A stretch of 64,000 bases of DNA, taken from contig NZ_CP066779.1 in NCBI RefSeq assembly GCF_016598535.1, positions 496,001-560,000 on the forward strand. The letters are read 5' to 3'. Below are positions 9,557-17,267 of this stretch, piece by piece. The notes under the pieces were generated by a model. It had not been told where the DNA came from. It searched no databases and worked only from the letters and a program-made list of their open reading frames with translations. The translations under genes and the position numbers were made by a program. How positions within the stretch are numbered: the first letter of the stretch is position 1; each line of letters starts with the position of its first letter. The DNA comes from Rhodococcus sp. P-2. GTDB taxonomy: Bacteria > Actinomycetota > Actinomycetes > Mycobacteriales > Mycobacteriaceae.

Positions 9557-10192
9557 TCAGAGGATCGGGAGTGGCGCGGTGAAGCGAGAACTCGCGTCCC
9601 CGAGCAGATGGCCGGGTGGCAACATCCGGCCGCACAGCACCAGCAGCAGATCCTGCGCCGCTCCGTGGACCTCGGCGCCGGCGCCGTACGTCCAGTCTCG
9701 GTCGTCGGCGCGCAACCGAGCGCCGTCGAGGTCCGTCCCGAAATACTTCACGGTTTTGGGCGAGAGTCCGCTGAGCACGCGAGTGAGCCGGTCTTCTGGC
9801 ACCACGTAATCGTCGCCGAGTGCCACGCGAATGTCCTGACCGTGGATCACGTCGTGCGAGAGTGCACCCTCGAAGCCACCACCCGGCGGCTTCCACGGGT
9901 GTGCAACGTTGTCGCGAAGCGAGGCAAGCAATTGTTGCTCACCGACTTCCGACGCGTCGGCGAGCGCTCGCCGATTCGACATCTTGTTGAAGTTTCCGCG
10001 TGACTTGACCATTTCCACGACGAATCGCGGCGCCGAGTATCGGTAGGGCATGGTGATGTGCGCGATCACTTCGCGGACCCGCCACCCGTCGCACAGGGTC
10101 GGCGCGTTCCACTGCTCCGTGCTCAGGCCTTCGAGAAATCCCACCAGTTCGCGGCGCTGCGCCACGACCCATTCGGGTGTCTGTTCGCTCAT
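9557..10192 (-). CDS. Maleylpyruvate isomerase-family (DinB-like, mycothiol-type) protein
   Basis: A 211-residue DinB/MDMPI-superfamily protein. The N-terminal helix bundle WVVAQRRELVGFLEGLSTEQW followed by LCDGWRVREVIAHI carries the first metal-ligand histidine, and ALSHDVIHGQDIRVALG supplies the second and third histidines of the usual three-His site. The C-terminal segment with a DDRDWTYGAG block resembles the MDMPI C-terminal domain. Family members use mycothiol, the actinobacterial thiol, in isomerase or detoxification reactions. The substrate is unknown. It is convergent with the glucosyltransferase gene (10 bases apart), so it is probably independent of the polysaccharide operon. Confidence 0.8.
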   Translation of the reverse strand: MSEQTPEWVVAQRRELVGFLEGLSTEQWNAPTLCDGWRVREVIAHITMPYRYSAPRFVVEMVKSRGNFNKMSNRRALADASEVGEQQLLASLRDNVAHPWKPPGGGFEGALSHDVIHGQDIRVALGDDYVVPEDRLTRVLSGLSPKTVKYFGTDLDGARLRADDRDWTYGAGAEVHGAAQDLLLVLCGRMLPPGHLLGDASSRFTAPLPIL

Positions 10193-10217
10193 GTCGGCAC
10201 TCCTTTCACCGGCGCAG

Positions 10218-10263
10218 ACTTTCGGCGCCGATACCGATACAGACCGGTGGCGGCGCCGAAAGT
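10218..10263 (-). terminator. Inverted repeat downstream of the hexapeptide acetyltransferase
   Basis: Perfect 13-base arms (ACTTTCGGCGCCG, 10218-10230, and its complement 10251-10263) enclose a 20-base loop, 27 bases after the acetyltransferase stop and 26 bases before the DinB-like start. It may be an intrinsic terminator of the first gene or an operator for the second. No U-tract follows, so the terminator call is tentative. Confidence 0.5.
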
Positions 10264-10289
10264 AATCGCAGGTTCTGTCAGAACGTGAG

Positions 10290-11054
10290 CTAAGGCGTCG
10301 ACGACGCGTCGGCAGCGTCCGCAGCAGCCTTCTTGCGTGCGATGTCCTCGAGTGCCGCGATGTACTTCGCACGATCGGCAGCGCCGGCTTCCCAATCGGA
10401 CTTGCGGTTCTTGACCGCCTTTGCGGGCGAGCCGACAGCGATGCTGTAATCCGGGATGTCTCCCTTGACGACGGCGTGCGCACCGAGAACACAACCGCGT
10501 CCGACGCGGGTATTTCGCAGCACGGTGACCTTCGCTGCCACCCAGGTGTCCGGGCCGATACGGACGGGGCCCTTGACGATGCCCTGGTCCTTGATCGGTG
10601 TGTTGATGTCGTCCATGCGGTGGTCGAAGTCGCAGATGTAGCACCAGTCGGCTACGAGCGTCGACGCACCGATTTCGATGTCGAGATAGGTGTTGACGAC
10701 GTTGTCCTTGCCGAAGACGACCTTGTCGCCGATGCGCAGCGAACCTTCGTGGCAACGGATCGCGTTGCCGTCGCCGATGTGTACCCAGCGCCCGATCTCG
10801 AGGCGGGACAGATCGGGGGTGGAATGGATTTCGACGTTCTTGCCGAGGAACACCATGCCGCGCAGGATCACGTGCGGGTTGGCCATCTTGAACTTGGCGA
10901 GACGGTAGTACCGCACCAGGTACCAGGGTGTGTACGCCTTGTTCGCCAGAACCCATTTGAGGGAATCGACGGTCAAGAACTTGGCCTGATCGCTGTCGTT
11001 GCGGCGTGATCCCCGCCATCGAGTGCGCAACGGTGCGCCCCACATGCTCGTCAT
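10290..11054 (-). CDS. Left-handed beta-helix acetyltransferase, Rv3034c-like
   Basis: A 254-residue hexapeptide-repeat acyltransferase. Repeats of the LbH type run from about residue 70 (VILRGMVFLGKNVEIHS) through IGRWVHIGDGNAIRCHEGS, VGRGCVLGAHAVVKGDIP and SIAVGSPAKAV, the usual acetyl-CoA-binding end. A loop with the histidine expected for catalysis (CDFDHRMDD) is present. The position matches Rv3034c, which is proposed to acetylate methylglucose lipopolysaccharide. The start could be the ATG at 11054 or 11045. It is divergent from the PQQ-propeller lipoprotein gene. Confidence 0.85.
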   Translation of the reverse strand: MTSMWGAPLRTRWRGSRRNDSDQAKFLTVDSLKWVLANKAYTPWYLVRYYRLAKFKMANPHVILRGMVFLGKNVEIHSTPDLSRLEIGRWVHIGDGNAIRCHEGSLRIGDKVVFGKDNVVNTYLDIEIGASTLVADWCYICDFDHRMDDINTPIKDQGIVKGPVRIGPDTWVAAKVTVLRNTRVGRGCVLGAHAVVKGDIPDYSIAVGSPAKAVKNRKSDWEAGAADRAKYIAALEDIARKKAAADAADASSTP

Positions 11055-11188
11055 GAGTGTTCAGCCTACGTGGGGTCGACTCACCGACCCTCGGGGTGTG
11101 CCCCGTCACGTTGCCCCGGTCGGGATAGTCTCTGCTCCGGGCTTGTGCAGTTACCGAAGGCTCTTGACGAAGTGAAGGCAGGGAGATT

Positions 11189-12499
11189 GTGATGCGGCGG
11201 GTCCTACGGTCGTCCGTGATGGTGTCGACGGCGATCGTTGCGGTCCTGATCGCCGGTTGCGGCAGCGACGACGGACGGGTGGACCGGTACGCGTCGGCCG
11301 GTTGGCCGGCCATGCACGCCGACGCCCGCAACAGCGACACGAGCCCGGTCACCGGTTCACGCGATGTCGAGTTCGCATGGTCACGCCCCCTCGGCGGTCC
11401 GGTTGCCGCGTACGCGTCGGTGGCCGCGAACGGCCAGAGTTTCGTCACCGCCCGCACCGAGAACGGCTGCAATCTCTTTTCTTTCCAGATGGATTCGGGT
11501 CGCAAGAAGTGGTGCGCTCGACTCAACGACGGAGTAGTCGCCTCGACGCCCGTCGTCGACACGGCCACCAATGTCTACGTCGGCGAGAGCGGCGCGATGA
11601 TGTCCTTCACCGAAACGGGTCAATTGCGTTGGCGCACGCTCGTTGTGGGCACTCCCCTCTCGTCGCAGTTCACCGGCGACGGAAACCTGTTGTTCATCAC
11701 CCAGCTGGGTCAGATCAACGTGCTCAACCCGCAGACCGGCGCAAAAGTTCTTCCGTCGTTCGACCTGATCCCGCCGCCGTCGATCGACCAGGGCTCGAAT
11801 GCAGAACTCATTCCCGACAACAAGGGTTTGAACGAGTGCTTCCTCGGTACCGCCGGCTGCCCGGTGGCCAATACGCCGGCAGTCGACCTGGGCACCGGCA
11901 AGTTCTACTTCACCTTCTACGGACCCAGTTCTCAGGCAGCCGATCTGGTCGCCATGAAGTACACGGGCGGTGACAATCCGTCCATCACCCGCGAGTGGTC
12001 CACCGACGCGCTTCCCGGTGGGACGGCGTCGAGCCCGGACCTGTCGAAGGACGGCAAGACCGTGTACGCCACCGACAACAACGGGTCGCTGTGGGCGGTG
12101 GACGCCGAAACCGGTGACACCAGATGGAGTTACGACATCGGCTTCAACTCGGCCGGTAGTGCCTCGACGTCCGACGACGGTTTGATCATCCCCGCCGGCG
12201 GCGACAAGGGTCACCTCCTTGCCGTGCGCGACGAGGGAGATCACGCCGAACTCGCCTGGGAACGCAAAGACCTTCTGCAATTGGGCGTTCCGGCGCAGAC
12301 CGCCGGCAACACCGGCTACACCGTCGTCCGCGAGGGTGAGAACGGACTGAGCCTGATCACCTTCGACACCGAGACCGGTGAGACGGTGGATCAGGACACG
12401 CTGCCCGGAGCGGTCGGCTTCACCGTCGGCACCTCCATCGGTCCGAAGGGTGAAGTGTTGACGCCCAGCGCAATCGGTGAGCTGTTCGTCTTCAAGTGA
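11189..12499 (+). CDS. PQQ-like beta-propeller lipoprotein, Rv3035-like
   Basis: An exported lipoprotein of 436 residues. A basic N-terminus and hydrophobic stretch end in the lipobox VLIAGC, with the acylated cysteine near residue 25. The rest is made of PQQ-enzyme-like WD-type blades: NGCNLFSFQMDSGRKKWCARL, VGESGAMMSFTETGQLRW, ATDNNGSLWAVDAETGDTRW. Such propellers bind partners or ligands rather than cofactor when the PQQ residues are absent. GTG 11189 and ATG 11192 are adjacent starts behind AGGGAGA. It ends one base from the convergent THUMP-like methyltransferase. The Rv3035 position suggests an envelope role linked to the polysaccharide cluster; function is unproven. Confidence 0.82.
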   Translation: MMRRVLRSSVMVSTAIVAVLIAGCGSDDGRVDRYASAGWPAMHADARNSDTSPVTGSRDVEFAWSRPLGGPVAAYASVAANGQSFVTARTENGCNLFSFQMDSGRKKWCARLNDGVVASTPVVDTATNVYVGESGAMMSFTETGQLRWRTLVVGTPLSSQFTGDGNLLFITQLGQINVLNPQTGAKVLPSFDLIPPPSIDQGSNAELIPDNKGLNECFLGTAGCPVANTPAVDLGTGKFYFTFYGPSSQAADLVAMKYTGGDNPSITREWSTDALPGGTASSPDLSKDGKTVYATDNNGSLWAVDAETGDTRWSYDIGFNSAGSASTSDDGLIIPAGGDKGHLLAVRDEGDHAELAWERKDLLQLGVPAQTAGNTGYTVVREGENGLSLITFDTETGETVDQDTLPGAVGFTVGTSIGPKGEVLTPSAIGELFVFK

Positions 12500-12500
12500 G

Positions 12501-13658
12501 CTAGCGGGACGCCTCACAGATGAAGGCCGACGCCGATCGTCCGATCCGCACGATCACGACGCTCAGCGCAAGCGAGCCCTTGAGCTTGAGCCGTGGACGC
12601 AGCACTGCCGGGTCGACGTCGACTCCTCGCACCAAAATTTCGGCCACCCCGCAGTCCCTCTTGGACAGCGTCTGTTTGAGCAGTTTCTCCGAGTACTTGA
12701 TCTGCTCGAGGATCCGGAATCCGCGAACTCCCTCAGGGACGCTGTCGCCGGTCAGATAGGCGATCCGCGGATCGAGCTGCCACAGGCCGTGTCTGGCCGC
12801 GTAGTGGCGCACCAGGCCTGCGCGCACTACCGCTCCGTCCGGGTCGATGATCCACTCCCCCGGAGCCTGCTCCGGAATAACGTCGTCCTCGGCGTCGGTG
12901 ATCGCCCACCCGCTCCCGTCGGAGCGAAGCACCGAAGCTCGACGCGTGACGCCGGACTCGGCCAGTCCCGTCGACCACAGGCAGGCTTCCTTGACTCCGC
13001 CGTCGAGCGAGACGACCTCGACTTCGCCGGCCCAGCCGAGGTTGTCGAAATCGAGTCCGGGAGCGCACTTCACGGCGAGATCACGGCCGGAGTACGCCTC
13101 GATGAGGTCCGGTAGCGGCGGCATCAGGGCTGCGGGATCGTGAGTGCGACGACCGCCCGATCGCCGCGCCGGGTCCGCCAGTACGACGGTCTCGCGTGTC
13201 GTCGGGCGGAGTGCGTCGGCACGCAACAACGCTGCGCTCGGTACATTGCGCTGCGCCATCGCCAGCCGAACGGAATCGATGTCGCTGCCGATCACGCGAT
13301 GCGCAACTCCGGTCAAGGCGTGCAGTTCGGCGCCGATCGAGCACGTCACGTCGTGGACGTCGCGCCCGATCAGACGCTGCGCGCGGTGCGCCGCCACGAC
13401 GCCGGGAGTGGCCTGCTGCATCGCGTCGTCCGTGAACAGCCACTGATCACTGCCGGGCAGTTTCGCAGCGGCTTTGCGTCGAAGCAGGACAGTGTCCACG
13501 AGCGCAGGCATGTGATCACCGAAACGCGTACGCGCCCGGCCGATGTCGGCCAGACGCGTACGCGTGGACAGTTCGAGCTGATCCACCTCGGCCAAGGCAG
13601 CTACGCCGGAATCACTTCCGAGATAGTCGACGTCGCCGAGGGTGAAGTCATAACCCAA
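12501..13658 (-). CDS. THUMP-like domain class I SAM methyltransferase, Rv3037c-like
   Basis: A 385-residue protein with a Rossmann methyltransferase core (VTCSIGAELHAL, VIGSDIDSVRLAMAQRN, TVVLADPARRSGGRR) followed by the THUMP-like C-terminal domain typical of this actinobacterial family. The DPARR motif in place of a D/NPPY-type tetrad suggests an RNA or small-molecule target rather than DNA, but the substrate is not known. Rv3037c has been listed among candidate methyltransferases for methylglucose lipopolysaccharide. It starts one base after the stop of the upstream methyltransferase, so the two are co-translated. The ATG overlaps no alternative start. Confidence 0.82.
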   Translation of the reverse strand: MGYDFTLGDVDYLGSDSGVAALAEVDQLELSTRTRLADIGRARTRFGDHMPALVDTVLLRRKAAAKLPGSDQWLFTDDAMQQATPGVVAAHRAQRLIGRDVHDVTCSIGAELHALTGVAHRVIGSDIDSVRLAMAQRNVPSAALLRADALRPTTRETVVLADPARRSGGRRTHDPAALMPPLPDLIEAYSGRDLAVKCAPGLDFDNLGWAGEVEVVSLDGGVKEACLWSTGLAESGVTRRASVLRSDGSGWAITDAEDDVIPEQAPGEWIIDPDGAVVRAGLVRHYAARHGLWQLDPRIAYLTGDSVPEGVRGFRILEQIKYSEKLLKQTLSKRDCGVAEILVRGVDVDPAVLRPRLKLKGSLALSVVIVRIGRSASAFICEASR

Positions 13659-13659
13659 T

Positions 13660-14676
13660 TCAGTTGCCGGGCTTCACGCCGGTGATCATGACGTTGTAGA
13701 AGAATCCGCGAGGAACGACGTGGCGGAGCACCTTCTCGTCGACCCAGCTGAGCGTCTTCCAACCACCGAAAGCGAAACGCCCCCAGCCCCAACCGAGCTT
13801 CTCCGGCGGAACAGCCGCCTCGAAGGTACGGACCGGCCAGCCGAGCAGCGCCGCGGCGAATTCCTCGGTGGCAGCGTGGACCTGATCGGCGCCGGCGGAC
13901 TTCGCCATGTTCTCGAGGTCCGTGGGGTCGAACGTGTGGATGTCGACGACAGCCTCGAGAGCTGCTGCGCGAGAAGACTCGTCGAGCTCCTCCTGCGGGC
14001 GACGCCAATCTGCCAGGAACGGCAGCTTGGTCACGCGTGTGGTTGCTTCCCACGTCGCGCGGCCGAGCCAGCGGGCGTAGAAGTTGCCGACAGTCGTGGG
14101 CTCACCGGCGAAGACGAAACGACCGCCGGGCTTGAGAACACGGAGGACCTCGCGCAGCGACTTCTCCACGTCCGGGATGTGGTGCAGCACGGCGTGGCCG
14201 ACCACCAGGTCGAAGGTGTTGTCCTCGTACGGGATGGTCTCGGCGTCGGCAACACGGCCGTCGACCGGAAGGCCGAGGCTTTCGGCATTGCGCAGTGCGA
14301 CCTTGACCATGCCGGGCGAGAGGTCGGTGACCGAACCGGTCTTGGCGACTCCGCCCTGCATCAGGTTCAGGAGGAAGAATCCGGTGCCGCAACCCAGCTC
14401 GAGGGCGCGCTCGTACGGGAGCGGCTGGTCGCCCGCGACGGCGTCGAAACGACCACGTGCGTAGTCGATGCAGCGCTCGTCGTACGAGATGGACCACTTG
14501 TCGTCGTAGGTTTCGGCTTCCCAGTCGTGGTAGAGCACCTGAGCGAGCTTGGTGTCCTTACGAGCGGCCTCGACCTCTTCGGCCGTGGCGTGCGGCCGCG
14601 GCGCGGGGTCGACTACCGAGGTGTCGGTAGCGGCGGGCGGCGTGACGGTTGCGTCGTCATTCGGGCTGGCTGTCAT
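13660..14676 (-). CDS. Class I SAM-dependent methyltransferase, Rv3038c-like
   Basis: 338 residues from the ATG at 14676. The longer open frame to 14937 only adds sequence antisense to the echA gene. The acidic, alanine-rich N-terminal 45 residues are probably disordered. The SAM-binding core ALELGCGTGFFLLNLMQGG, DLSPGMVKVALRNAESLG, FDLVVGHAVLHHIPD and LRVLKPGGRFVFAGEP is a UbiE/COQ5-like methyltransferase_11 fold. A C-terminal region of about 110 residues (EELDESSRAAALEAVVDIHTF and following) is specific to this family. It is followed within one base by the THUMP-like gene. The substrate is unknown; the cluster context suggests lipid or envelope chemistry. Confidence 0.85.
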   Translation of the reverse strand: MTASPNDDATVTPPAATDTSVVDPAPRPHATAEEVEAARKDTKLAQVLYHDWEAETYDDKWSISYDERCIDYARGRFDAVAGDQPLPYERALELGCGTGFFLLNLMQGGVAKTGSVTDLSPGMVKVALRNAESLGLPVDGRVADAETIPYEDNTFDLVVGHAVLHHIPDVEKSLREVLRVLKPGGRFVFAGEPTTVGNFYARWLGRATWEATTRVTKLPFLADWRRPQEELDESSRAAALEAVVDIHTFDPTDLENMAKSAGADQVHAATEEFAAALLGWPVRTFEAAVPPEKLGWGWGRFAFGGWKTLSWVDEKVLRHVVPRGFFYNVMITGVKPGN

Positions 14677-14729
14677 GGCGGCTATCCTACTCGCTGGTAA
14701 GAGATGAACAAGTTCTAGTTTAGGGGAGC

Positions 14730-15509
14730 CTACTCGCCCGTGAACTCGGCCTTGCCCGGACCGTTGGCGATGAACGACTCCATGCCGATCGTCTGATCCT
14801 TGGTCGCGAACAATCCGGCGAACAGATGCTGCTCGATCTTGAGGCCGGATTCCAGGTCGGTGTTCAGACCTTCGTCGATGGCTGCCTTGGCAGCAGCCAA
14901 CGCGCGTGACGCTCCCCCGACAAACTGGGAGGCCCATGTCCGGGCCGCGGTGTAGACGTCGTCGGGAGCGACGACCTCGTCGACCAAACCGATGGCCAAC
15001 GCCTCGTCGGCCCCGACGAAACGGCCGCTGAAGACCAGATCCTTGGCCTTGGCCGGACCGATCAGCCGAGCGAGGCGCTGCGTTCCGCCGCCACCGGGAA
15101 TGATTCCGAGCAGAATCTCCGGAACTCCGAGCTTGGCATTGTCTCCGACGATCCGGCGATCGGCCGACAGTGCAACTTCGAGACCGCCACCGAGTGCATA
15201 TCCGGTGATCGCGGCAACGGTCGGCTTCGGGATGGACGCCACGGCGCCGAGTCCTGCCTGCATGCCGCCGATCGCGTCACGGATCTGGCCGTAATCCATC
15301 TCTGCCATTTCCTTGACGTCGGCGCCGGCAGCAAAAACCTTCTCGCCGCCGTAGACGATGACTGCCTTTACTGCCTTGTCGACGGTCGCGGCGTGTGCAG
15401 CAACGGCCAACTCGTCCTGGACCTGACGGTTCAGCGCGTTCATGGGCGGGCGCGCCAGACGGATGGTGCCGATGCCTTCGGAAACTTCGAGAGTCACAAA
15501 TTCAGCCAT
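14730..15509 (-). CDS. echA17: Enoyl-CoA hydratase (EchA17-like)
   Basis: A crotonase-fold hydratase of 259 residues. The oxyanion-hole segments EKVFAAGADVKEM and GYALGGGLEVALS, and both glutamates of the hydratase pair (in GGGLE and in GVPEILLGIIPGGGG), are present, so it should hydrate 2-enoyl-CoA in beta-oxidation. It corresponds to Rv3039c. The gene is the second of a minus-strand run (Nudix, echA, methyltransferase, THUMP-like), with 10 bases to the Nudix stop, which suggests one transcript. Electron acceptors for beta-oxidation (etfBA) lie 10 kb away in the same window. Confidence 0.92.
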   Translation of the reverse strand: MAEFVTLEVSEGIGTIRLARPPMNALNRQVQDELAVAAHAATVDKAVKAVIVYGGEKVFAAGADVKEMAEMDYGQIRDAIGGMQAGLGAVASIPKPTVAAITGYALGGGLEVALSADRRIVGDNAKLGVPEILLGIIPGGGGTQRLARLIGPAKAKDLVFSGRFVGADEALAIGLVDEVVAPDDVYTAARTWASQFVGGASRALAAAKAAIDEGLNTDLESGLKIEQHLFAGLFATKDQTIGMESFIANGPGKAEFTGE

Positions 15510-15519
15510 GATCGAGAAT

Positions 15520-16338
15520 CTACTTTGCCACCTTGATCGACCACGGATGCGGTCCGGCGGTGTAGTAACCGTCCTGGTTCGGGAATTCGACGCGCAGTGT
15601 TTCCTCGTCGGTGATCAGCGTCGGCAGGATGACGGGGATCTCCGGCTCGGCTGCGAGTATCTCCGCCACCGAGCTGAACTTGGCCAATTCGGTCAGCTGG
15701 CTCCACGTCGGCGGCAACAGGATGCTGCCACCCTCCCGCCAGTGCGCCAGCGCGTCCTGCGGGCTCTGCCAACGCACCTCGGCGGCCTCGGAGGTGACCC
15801 CGTCCGCGATCTGTCCGGTCGGTGACGCTGCGACGAAGAATCGGGTGTCGTAGCGGCGTGTCTCGCCCACCGGCGTGATCCAGTTCGCCCACGGCCGCAG
15901 CAGATCCGCTCGCAGGACCAGGTTCTCCTTCTTCAGGAAATCGCTGAACGACAGCTCGTGCTTTTCGAGAGCAACGCGGTCCTGTGCGTAGCCGGCCGTG
16001 TCCGCGACGACGGTGTCCGCGGTCGGTCCGGCGAGCAGGACGCCGCACTCCTCGAAAGTTTCCCGCACCGCAGCCAAGACGAGAGCCTTCGCCCGAGCCA
16101 CATCCGTGCTGAATCGCTCGGCCCACCACTCGACGGAAGGGCCGGCCCACTCGACCTCGGCCGTCGCATCGGACTTGTCGACGCCGCCGCCGGGGAAGAC
16201 CGTCATGCCCCCGGCGAACGCCATCCCCTGCACTCGTTGAAGCAGGAAGATCTCGATACCGGATTCGGCATCGCGCACCAAGATGACGGTCGACGCATCC
16301 TTGGGCTCGGGGACAGCGTTTGCATTCTCGTTAGCCAT
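15520..16338 (-). CDS. Nudix hydrolase, Rv3040c-like
   Basis: 272 residues. The Nudix box is split, as usual in this long NUDT19/RNR-type subgroup: MTVFPGGGVDKSD begins it and AAVRETFEECGVLL supplies the REx2EE metal-binding residues. VILVRDAESGIEIFLLQRV is the N-terminal beta-strand pair. Long members of this group act on CoA or acyl-CoA in other organisms, which would suit the neighbouring enoyl-CoA hydratase, but this is inference. The start ATG is 56 bases from the ABC ATPase stop. Confidence 0.85.
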   Translation of the reverse strand: MANENANAVPEPKDASTVILVRDAESGIEIFLLQRVQGMAFAGGMTVFPGGGVDKSDATAEVEWAGPSVEWWAERFSTDVARAKALVLAAVRETFEECGVLLAGPTADTVVADTAGYAQDRVALEKHELSFSDFLKKENLVLRADLLRPWANWITPVGETRRYDTRFFVAASPTGQIADGVTSEAAEVRWQSPQDALAHWREGGSILLPPTWSQLTELAKFSSVAEILAAEPEIPVILPTLITDEETLRVEFPNQDGYYTAGPHPWSIKVAK

Positions 16339-16394
16339 GCTTCGCGAACCTACGCGATCTGTGATCTGGGCCGCATTTCAGGTCCCACTGACGC

Positions 16395-17234
16395 TCACGC
16401 GCGATGAGCTCCGGACGGCCTCGCACGTCGCGCGAAGTATCGGCCGTCCGCCTTGTCGAGGCTGATGGACTGGCTGAATGCCGCGCTCAGATTTTCGGCG
16501 GTGATCACGTCGTCCAGAAGACCCTGGGAGACGACCTCACCTTCCTTGAGAAGGAGTGCGTGCGTGAAGCCCGGCGGGATTTCCTCGACGTGATGGGTGA
16601 TCAGAACGGTAGCCGGGGCGTCCGGATCGGCAGCCAGTTCTGCGAGTCTGGCCACGAGTTCCTCACGGCCACCGAGGTCGAGCCCAGCGGCGGGCTCGTC
16701 CAGAAGAAGAAGTTCGGGATCGGTCATCAGGGCTCGCGCGATGAGGACTCGCTTGCGCTCGCCTTCGGAAAGCGTCCCGTACGTCCGATCCGCCAGGTGC
16801 TCGGCGCCGAGGCTTTCGAGCATCTCCACAGCACGCGATGTGTCCATGGATTCGTACTCCTCGCGCCACCGACCGAGGACGGCGTAGCCGGCCGACACGA
16901 CGAGGTCGCTGACCTTCTCGTCGCCGGGCACCCGGTTCGCCAACGACGACGAGGACAGTCCGATTCGCGGGCGCAACTCGTTGACATCGACCTTGCCGAG
17001 AACTTCACCGAGGAGGTGGGCAGAACCGCTGGTCGGGAAAGTTTCACCGGCTGCGATTCGCAGCAGCGACGTCTTGCCGGCACCGTTGGGTCCGAGCACC
17101 ACCCATCGCTCGTCCAGCTCCACTTTCCAGGTGACGGGCCCCACGAGAGTGGACCCTCCCCGGCGGATGAGTACGTTGTCGAAATCGATGAGCAGATCTG
17201 GATCAGGTAGCGGCACCCGAACATCTTCCCGCAC
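16395..17234 (-). CDS. Stand-alone ABC transporter ATP-binding protein, Rv3041c-like
   Basis: A single nucleotide-binding domain of 279 residues: Walker A GPNGAGKTSLL, Q-loop region IGLSSSSL, signature TLSEGERKRVLIARAL, Walker B ELLLLDEPAAGLD and the switch histidine in TVLITHHVEEIP. It has no fused membrane domain and no permease gene beside it. The ModF/YlmA-type architecture (one domain, GxLSEGERKR signature) may indicate a non-transport or orphan ATPase. It starts 33 bases from the divergent glgX start, so the two share a very short promoter region. Confidence 0.9.
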   Translation of the reverse strand: MREDVRVPLPDPDLLIDFDNVLIRRGGSTLVGPVTWKVELDERWVVLGPNGAGKTSLLRIAAGETFPTSGSAHLLGEVLGKVDVNELRPRIGLSSSSLANRVPGDEKVSDLVVSAGYAVLGRWREEYESMDTSRAVEMLESLGAEHLADRTYGTLSEGERKRVLIARALMTDPELLLLDEPAAGLDLGGREELVARLAELAADPDAPATVLITHHVEEIPPGFTHALLLKEGEVVSQGLLDDVITAENLSAAFSQSISLDKADGRYFARRARPSGAHRA

Positions 17235-17267
17235 ATTCTCCGGCCGTTCACGGCAGGATCATCTTGC

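Noticed and set aside
10189-11571. 460-codon minus-strand frame over the hexapeptide acetyltransferase
   Set aside because: It runs across two real genes in another frame and lacks recognisable domains.
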